Source of the DNA: Druceiella hillmani
Lineage: Eukaryota; Arthropoda; Insecta; Lepidoptera; Hepialidae
Assembly: GCA_039881145.1 (NCBI GenBank)
Contig: JAYKKI010000138.1
Location: forward strand, 487,501 to 551,500
Reading direction: 5' to 3'
DNA length: 64,000 nt
Both the position numbers and the translations under genes were made by a program. A model generated the notes under the pieces. The model ran no database searches. It was not told the origin of the DNA and saw only the letters and a list, made by a program, of their open reading frames with translations. Positions within the stretch are counted from its first letter, which is position 1, and every line of letters starts with the position of its first letter. This document shows positions 56,830-64,000 of this stretch, in pieces.

Positions 56830-58175
56830 TAAAGTGTTTAATACTATTATTAATTAAACACAATACTGTTCATAATTTCACCGATTCATGAAATTCAGTC
56901 CTAAAGATTTAAAATTTGCGTTTAAAATCCGTTTTAATTTTGTAATTTTTTAATTAAAGCTGCAGTTTTTCCGACACTTGGAGCGAATATAACTGCAAAC
57001 ACATCAATATAATTTATATTACAATGTTATACTAATATTTATGTCGAGTTTACAGCAAATGTTTTATAAATATAATATTCAATATACATATTTCTACATT
57101 GCATTACTTTTCATTCACCATTTTAAAATTTCAAATTAACTATGATTCTTTCTGAATTTCGGGAGCACGTTTATGATTATTAACATCCCTTTCTTTTCTC
57201 AGCGCCCTCGTTTAAGTGGAAAACCGCGTAATGTAATGTCGTACAATAGTTGAAAGTTTTGAAAACAAAATATACATTAATTCTATTCGAGGAGCGTGTT
57301 TATTATTTCATAACGAGTGATGTGCGTTAAAAAATTGTTATTTACATAACAACTTGATAGTTATGGCCAGCTACTATAACGCGTGTCTGCTAACAAATTG
57401 CATTATGTTTCGCTGAATGCGTTGTAATGTTGAAAATATTTATTTATTATATTTGCAGACATAGGTCTTTCTAATGAATGTGTGTGTTTAAACAGTAATA
57501 TTTAGTGCTTTTGGGTAGAGCAAATTACAAAAGCAAGCATATGCACATTATATACCGATTCATATTTCTGATGAACGAAGTTTTCCGAAAGAATCGCATG
57601 AGCCAATATATATCAATACACGTGGTATTAAGTTGTGACTAGTTCACAATGTAGTAATAACAGTAAACACATTGGGAACCACTATAATGTACTGCTAGGC
57701 GGCCTTAACAGATGCCTGTTAACAAAAAAATCTAGTCAGTTGGCCTACATCTACACGTATATAAGTATATGTACACATTAACAGAGGCTGCCATTATTTT
57801 TAATAAAGTGATTTATGATGTTACCATGTATTTTAAAACTTAAAAAATAATTTGTATTATGAATATATTTTTTAAAAAATATTTTTATATGTCATTATTT
57901 TTTCCAATAACTATTATATCTGACCCCGAGGGGATAGGTATTTTGAAATGAAGTTTTGATTTAATTTACCGTTTTTAGTTTTTAAAGTTTGTTTGCAAAC
58001 TATTAAATTCGACTTGTTTATATCAGCCCCATCTTTTTTAACCACGAACCTAAATTATTTAATGAAACTATAGATTGACATTTGAAATTAAAAATTATCG
58101 TTAAAATAAATTTAGTTTAACCACAACAATAATTTAATAAGTTAAAAGTTATGACTACTAAGGAACTTTACGTCG
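56830..58175. other. A+T-rich background with one balanced block
   Basis: The block 57,180-57,430 is non-repetitive and less A+T-rich, with TTATGGCCAGC and AACGCGTGTCTGC words; a weak regulatory-element candidate. Nothing else is seen. Confidence 0.35.
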
Positions 58176-58177
58176 AC

Positions 58178-58933
58178 ACGCCCTTAGGGATTTTTAATCT
58201 TCAGCCTCAGAGTGCAGATTCTGAAATAGAATAAATGTAATATCAATTCAGTTTAAATACCAATACGCTAATATGCAAATGTGAAGTGGATTCCATGATT
58301 TAATTACCTTGAATAAATTTAGATTTTCTTATGACCTAGTTCAATAAATTACCTTGCAGGGTCGTTACGCCCTTAGGGATTTTTAATCTTCAACCTCAGA
58401 GTGCAGATTCTGAAATAGAATAAATGTAATATCAATTCAGTTTAAATACCAATACCCTAATATACAAATGTGAAGTGGATTGGATGATTTAATTACCTTT
58501 AATAAATTTAAATTTTCTTATGACCTAGTTCAATAAATTAGCTTGCAGGGTTGTTACGCCCTTAGGGATTTTAAATATTCAACCTCAGAGTACGGATTCT
58601 GATAAAGAATATCATTGGAATATCAATTCAGTTTAAATACCAATACGCTAATATACAAATGTGAAGTGGATTGTATGATTTAATTACTTTGAATCAATTT
58701 AGATTTTCTTATGACCTAGTTCAATAAATTAGCTTGCAGGGTTGTTACGCCCTTAGGGATTTTAAATCTTCAACCTCAGAGTACGGATTCTGATAAAGAA
58801 TATCATTGGAATATCAATTCAGTTTAAATACCAATACGCTAATATACAAATGTGAAGTGGATTGTATGATTTAATTACTTTGAATCAATTTAGATTTTCT
58901 TATGACCTAGTTCAATAAATTAACTTGCAGGTT
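58178..58933 (+). repeat. four-copy tandem array, monomer about 189 bp
   Basis: CGCCCTTAGGGATTTT begins monomers at 58,179, 58,368, 58,557 and 58,748, giving periods of 189, 189 and 191. The monomers share CAACCTCAGAGT, ATATCAATTCAGTTTAAAT, AATGTGAAGTGGATT and TTATGACCTAGTTCAATAAATT. Monomers 3 and 4 are nearly identical and share a GATAAAGAATATCATTGG variant, where 1 and 2 have GAAATAGAATAAATGTAA. This implies that the last duplication was of the third unit. The array ends at CTTGCAGGTTGCGTC. It has no coding frame and may be a seed of a satellite family. Confidence 0.95.
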
Positions 58934-58971
58934 GCGTCAAGCCTATATACGCACTATATAATAGGACGTAA

Positions 58972-59052
58972 ATTAGTGATGTAAAGAAAAAGATCCAGAA
59001 CAGATAGATTCGATTAGTGATGTTAGGAACAAGGTCCAGAACCGATAGTTGC
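58972..59052 (+). repeat. 41-bp tandem dimer downstream of the array
   Basis: ATTAGTGATG followed by AGATCCAGAAC or AGGTCCAGAAC and GATAG occurs at 58,972 and 59,013, period 41. Confidence 0.85.
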
Positions 59053-59440
59053 AATTTTTTTAACCTTTGGATATATTTATTAATTTATACCAAATTCTTG
59101 CCAGTTTTAATTTTTTATATAATTTTTGTTTAATTTTTCTTTGTATTCCTGTTACTTTTTTCAAAACACTATTTGGCATTGTGTCACTGATAAATAATTG
59201 ATCTTTTAATCTTATAATTAAAATTTAAAAATTATGCGTAAGAAATATGGTTGAAAAAGTTCAACCGATATAAAAATTAAAAATAAATGAAATTACTGCT
59301 CGTTATTTTGCGTTTATAAATCTCAAAATAATAATTTCAAAAAAGACAAAAGACAAAAATTAGTATGAAAAGCAAAATTTAATAAAACCGTATTCATATA
59401 ATAATTTGGTAAAAATTACTCAAGAAAATTATTCGTAAAT

Positions 59441-59563
59441 ATGTACATATATACATATGTGTGTGTGCGCGTGTGCACGCGTGCGCGTGCGTGCGTGCGT
59501 GCCCGCTTGCGTGCCTACGTGCGTGCGTGCGTGCGTGCCTGCGTGCTTGTGTGTGTGTGTGTA
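59441..59563. repeat. alternating GT/GC tract, Z-DNA-prone
   Basis: TATGTG passes into long GTGC, GCGT and CGTGC steps and back to (GT)n: about 120 bp of near-strict alternation, rich in CpG. It is GT-led on this strand, whereas the tract at 40,864 is CA-led. Confidence 0.85.
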
Positions 59564-59569
59564 AGTAAA

Positions 59570-61995
59570 TATTTTGTATTGTTAATTATATAAGCCACTA
59601 GACATGCTTCAAGACAAAAATACTCTTCTGTTGAATCCCATGCCCCTCCTCTTTAAATAAAATTTGCATCAATGAATGAAAATTCCATTTGTCATGAGAG
59701 ATAATTTTTTTGCATTACATTCATTAAAATAAAGTTATTTGACTATAATATAATAAATAATTTTCACAGATTTAATTCCAACGAATATCTTAATAATGAA
59801 TCGCCTCAATGTCAACAGTATTTAGCTTTCATGCCTGAAGGGTCCAAACGAATTCATATTGTTCTTTCTCGGTCGTTCGTCCGTCTATCACCTTGTAACT
59901 AATATTTAGTTTCTAAACTGCATTTATTATGTGATTAAAATTAAATAAAATTTTAATTCAAATATAAATTCGAAGTAGAATATATCAAAAAATTATGGTA
60001 TACTCTAATACATTCAGATATCAGTATCGATTAATACAAAATATTTGTAATTGTAATTTGAACAAATTGCATCTGAATTGTGGAAAGATAGAGTGTCACC
60101 TGTTGTAATTTCTAAAGCGCATGGTACAATAAATTGAAATAAAATTCATTTAATAATTTCATATTTAGCTTCACAATACAGAATACGTTTTTTTCTATTT
60201 CATATTGTCTGAAAGAAATAATATTTGTTTATTCTTTTTTGTGTCAACCAAAGATATGATAAAAGCTTTATTTGCATAGCGAAAACAATTTTCTTTATTT
60301 TCAAGTAGTATATCAAAAATAATTGTTATTCCTAAATATAAAATTCCCCGAATAGTCACCTGCATATTCATATAACTATTGGACATATCAACTTATTCAC
60401 TAAACAAATAGATCCGTGACATACAGCCAATATTATTTTCAAAAATGACAATTTCTATCTATTATGATTTTTCAAAACCACATTAACCTATCGACGTAAT
60501 ATGAATTGATTGAGGATATTTCACATCACGATGTAGTGGAAAGATCACTTGAACGTTTTATGACGAAGATGTACAAGCTAATCATGGGTATGAATTTGCT
60601 CATCTATTGATTTATAATCCTCTTGAGTTCGTAAAACTACGTTACGATTCAATGAGGATAAAGCCAAAATGATCTCAATGAGTTTTCGGCTCTCATAACA
60701 TGGCGTAAAATGCGTCTTTTGTATGCAATCTTTATGATGCGTGTTCATCAATGATTCGTAAATGTTTCAATAACGTAAGGGTATCGCTTTATTTGCATTT
60801 TAATGAATGAGGTTTCGTTTTAACGTTCCTTCATGAATAATATTAGCAAAACGTGTGCATGTCCAATCAAACCACGCATACGTATCCAATCGCGCACATA
60901 TTTTTTTAAGAAAATAATATTAAATAATATATTTTTTAATGAAAATCTGTCGTACACGATTTTCATCAAAAATCCTTCAATTTACTAACGCCCGATTGCT
61001 AAGATTATGTTCAGCATGTAAATTGAATTTTGATTGCAACACATTTATCCAAAACGTTGCCTTTAGTTTTGTTATAGATTACCCAAATACGTAGAAATAA
61101 ATAAATGAGACAAGAACAGTTAGCAATTTATTAGCAATTTCCACGCCTTATAACACAACTGCGTTAAAAAACGAAAATACTAAATTTCTTGAGAAAGATT
61201 TAAATGGTTTCGCTCAAGCTTAATACGTCAGTAATTTATTTTGAAAACAAGATTTTATTGCTGAAAAATTTTCCTAAGGATTAACGTTTATAAAAACTAT
61301 CGTTTACTATTGTATAATACTATATATTTCTATAAATCTAACTACACAAATAATTATTGAATATTACACTTAAATATATAATGCACATTCTTCCAAAAGG
61401 TGGAGCGGGAAAAATATACTGAAAATTATATATGAATTTAATAATTTTGAAGTCTTTTTGCAGGTGTACAAATAAAAAAAAAATGCTTCGCTGGCAGTAT
61501 TTCTATTATTGACGCAAACCTAATATTCAATTCATTAATTTTACTTTGATACTACAAACTTGTTTAAAATATTTAGAAAAATTTCAAATTTTTATTTACG
61601 AATTGGCCAAAAAGTCGTTAAAAGTGATCACCATTCCGCTAATCCTCCAATATACATTAAAAGTCTTTAAATCAATAATGTCCAGTTATAAATTCAATCG
61701 CTTGTTGAAGAAAAACTTTCTATGCTCGACTTGAGAGTAACTCAGATTTTTTTTTCACATTGAAATGACGTTCAGCAAAGTCTATAGTTTGCTAACGCTA
61801 TTTCCTTTATTTCAAAACATCGACTAACTATAGAGTTTAGTGAGTATATGTGTGCACCTATGTACTTGAATTTGTTTGTATTCTATTTTTGTAAAGTTTT
61901 GATACCGATGATTACTCTGTTTGAAAGCGTATACTAGCGTGGTGTTCTTACAAATATGGTGATGATCTAATGATGAGAGTCGGAAATGAAAAATG
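59570..61995. other. A+T-rich background with one balanced block
   Basis: The block 60,490-60,900 is non-repetitive and carries ATTTGCAT (60,791-60,798, a POU octamer) directly before TTTAATGAATGAGG, plus GATTTATAATCC. It is a candidate regulatory element, inferred only. A TCGTTCGTCCGTCTATC tract near 59,870 is a worn interspersed-repeat word. No gene is seen. Confidence 0.35.
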
Positions 61996-61999
61996 GAAC

Positions 62000-62205
62000 T
62001 GTTTAATGGATGGTAGTAAATCAACCGTAATTCAAGATATTTGCTACTGATAGTTGTTACTATGCAAAATGACTTCACCATTGACCAGGTGAAGTAACTC
62101 CTTAACAGATGGTAATAAATCAGCCATGTTTTAAAATATTTGTTACCAATAGTTGGTATTTTGGAAAGTATCTTCATCATCGACAAGGTCAGGGTTTAAT
62201 ATTGA
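62000..62205. repeat. diverged 99-bp tandem duplication
   Basis: ATGGTARTAAATCARCC begins copies at 62,010 and 62,109, with AATATTTGYTACYRATAGTTG and GACTTCAYCATYGAC-like words in register. The period is a multiple of three, so the minus-strand frame at 61,824-62,186 (120 codons) contains a matching peptide repeat (LIYYH twice). I see no other support for coding. Confidence 0.7.
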
Positions 62206-62214
62206 GTTCTAGAG

Positions 62215-62502
62215 ATGAACAATAGATATATTTCTGTACATTTCCATTGTAGGCTTCCTCCAACGATACAAGCGGATGCAAGATTCACGAAGTTATATTT
62301 TATGAAATGTGGTGTGTATAGGATCAGCTGGAGAAGTGTACACATAACTCTGCTGCTTGCTGCTTCTTTGCTATTATGGTCAAACTTGACTGAATCCATT
62401 TCCTTTCCCAAGTTGATTTTACCTAAAAAATTATTTTTCCGTACGGATTCTTTTCTTATGAAAAAATTATTTTCTTACGAATTTCATTGGAATTCTTTAT
62501 AA
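62215..62502 (+). other. 95-codon open frame with a hydrophobic segment
   Basis: Begins at ATG, with a possible membrane or signal-like stretch (VHITLLLAASLLLWSN) at about residues 42-57, too far in for a signal peptide. A minus-strand frame overlaps it. The length is near the chance ceiling for this composition and no family is recognised, so I do not call it a gene. Confidence 0.15.
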
Positions 62503-62700
62503 AATCTCATTGAAAATATTTAGTAGTTTTCGTTAATATTACGTCTTCGCTGCGAGATAAGAGTTCCTAAACATTTACAACGTGTTTATCCTCGCCCCTA
62601 CACTTTTGAATTTAAATTACGTATACCAAGAATGAAGGAAAGAAATTTCTGGTGTGTGCTTATGGCCACACAAAGGAAGTAAAAGGTCATTGATTTAATG

Positions 62701-62717
62701 TATATATATATATATAT
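62701..62717. repeat. short (TA)n microsatellite
   Basis: About eight TA units. Confidence 0.9.
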
Positions 62718-62834
62718 GATGTATCAGAATCAAAGCGAGACTTTATTTTTTAAAATACACTAACACGCATATTATATTAAATTATAAGATATAATATTAA
62801 TAAAAAAGTGCGCATGGTGAATTTAAAAAATAGT

Positions 62835-62930
62835 GAGCTTTGTGCTCCTAAAAAGGTAGTTCACTTGATATTTTGAAATAGAGCATTTGGTGTGCTTAAA
62901 AAACTAGTGGATGTCGAGTTTACTCGATTC
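62835..62930 (-). repeat. 47-bp minisatellite family, second locus, opposite orientation
   Basis: GAGCWTT, GTGCTNCTAAAAA and AGT words repeat at 62,835 and 62,881 (period 46). The second unit ends in CGAGTTTACTCGATT (62,915-62,929), the exact reverse complement of 15 bases at 20,557-20,571. More worn than the locus at 20.5 kb. Confidence 0.55.
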
Positions 62931-62934
62931 AGCG

Positions 62935-63785
62935 TCACCAACCGGAACCTGAGAGTTCAGCTTCACCGATCCGTGTATTACGGTTTAATTTCGTTCATGG
63001 CTCATGAAAAGTGCATAGGTGCGCATAAAGAATTATCACTTCAAAAATTAGTGTGACGATATTTTTAAAAATGCTTCTCAGGCGACAAACTATTTCTTCT
63101 ACTTAGGGCAAAAAATTTACAGATGTGGATATTAACAGTTCGGTGGAGAATATTAACCAAATTTATAAATACATTAGCAGACGTACTACACTTGTTTACA
63201 CTTTTTAGATCCTATGTATACTTTTATATCTGAGTGTGAATTTTCTATCCATACTGCACAGATTTATTAAACGGTCACTCAACTACTATCATATGCGTAT
63301 CGCCTTTAACATTTTTGAAAACTTTCTCAATTTTCAATAAAATTAGCAATAAACAATTCATAAAAGTATATAAAAAATAGAATTTTCAATTCTCATAATA
63401 CTATCATAAATCAGCCAATTTCTAATCAGCGCAGAGTATCATGTAAATAGGTTGCACCTTGGTACAAATAGGGGGAGTCGTTTCAGAGTTATTAATTTAA
63501 ATGAAAAAGATAGAACGTAAATACATATTGATATATATTACGACTAGTACTGTGACTGTTGCTTTAGTATAAATTTAAGGTGGGATAAAAAGTAGGCAGA
63601 ACAAAGAAAGTTGTAAAATTGTTTACAGAAAAAGATTTTTTTCCAAAACTTAATAAAACATCATTTTACAGCATGAAAAAATAATTGTTGCATTTTTTAA
63701 ATAAAATGGAGTGTGGTGGAATGGACTTAGTTCTTTAGACAAATTTCTCGACTTATAGAGTAAGTAAACAGACAAGTATATAATT
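62935..63785. other. A+T-rich background
   Basis: No supported feature beyond a balanced stretch at 62,930-63,020 next to the minisatellite. Confidence 0.4.
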
Positions 63786-63788
63786 TCA

Positions 63789-63926
63789 GATAACAAAAAA
63801 AGAAATGTAATCGATTAATTGATTAATTGATAACAAAAAAAGAAATGTAATCGATTAAATTGTAATCGATTAAAATGTAATCGATTAGATATTAAACAAA
63901 AAAAGAAATGTAATCGATTAAAAAAT
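63789..63926 (+). repeat. short tandem array with five TAATCGATTA palindromes
   Basis: The unit AACAAAAAAAGAAATG plus TAATCGATTA occurs three times (63,789, 63,829 and about 63,892), and two extra TAATCGATTA words lie between the second and third. The five palindromes are at 63,808, 63,848, 63,863, 63,878 and 63,911. TAATCGATTA is the P2-type dimer site preferred by Pax-class (Ser50) homeodomains and contains ATCGAT, a Cut/Onecut-like core. Binding is inference; the repeat itself is plain. Confidence 0.85.
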
Positions 63927-64000
63927 ACGATATGTACAGGAAATAACTAGAAATTCTGTAATCAAATATTCCACGAAATGGACTCTAAAACCGTGAATCG

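Overview
The window reads as nuclear, non-coding DNA from an animal, most likely an insect or other arthropod. It is strongly A+T-rich (a visual estimate of about 70%). It has long (AT)n microsatellites, diverged dispersed repeats, and one decayed jockey-type non-LTR reverse-transcriptase remnant. No complete protein-coding gene, rRNA, tRNA, CRISPR array or bacterial operon structure is visible. Most open frames over 60 codons are translated microsatellite or chance frames that begin at TTG or GTG.

Layout. 0-9 kb: A+T-rich background with a short coding-like block (3,593-3,870), a near-perfect 83-bp palindrome (5,149-5,231), a hydrophobic open frame with one internal stop (7,193-7,903) and, directly behind it, a decayed satellite of about 15 units (7,868-8,692). 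9-23 kb: background with a few balanced-composition pockets, small tandem duplications and a 47-bp minisatellite at 20.5 kb. 23.9-29.1 kb: the most distinctive structure, two inverted copies of a roughly 1.6-kb sequence in which the order of two modules relative to an internal (AT)n array is permuted. 31-32.3 kb: the retroelement remnant. 35-47 kb: many (AT)n arrays, compound diverged repeats and a Z-DNA-prone CA/CG tract. 48-58 kb: background plus several GC-elevated blocks without repeat character, which are candidate conserved regulatory elements or exons. 58.2-58.9 kb: a clean four-copy tandem array of about 189 bp. 59.4-64 kb: a second Z-DNA-prone tract, a 99-bp duplication, a second locus of the 47-bp minisatellite in opposite orientation, and a terminal A+T repeat with five TAATCGATTA palindromes.

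I see no gene set working together. The best functional guess is intergenic or large-intron sequence. Single-exon candidates are given at low confidence, because pockets of balanced base composition in this window often read open on both strands and so look protein-like by chance. All repeat alignments were made by eye; similarity values are approximate.
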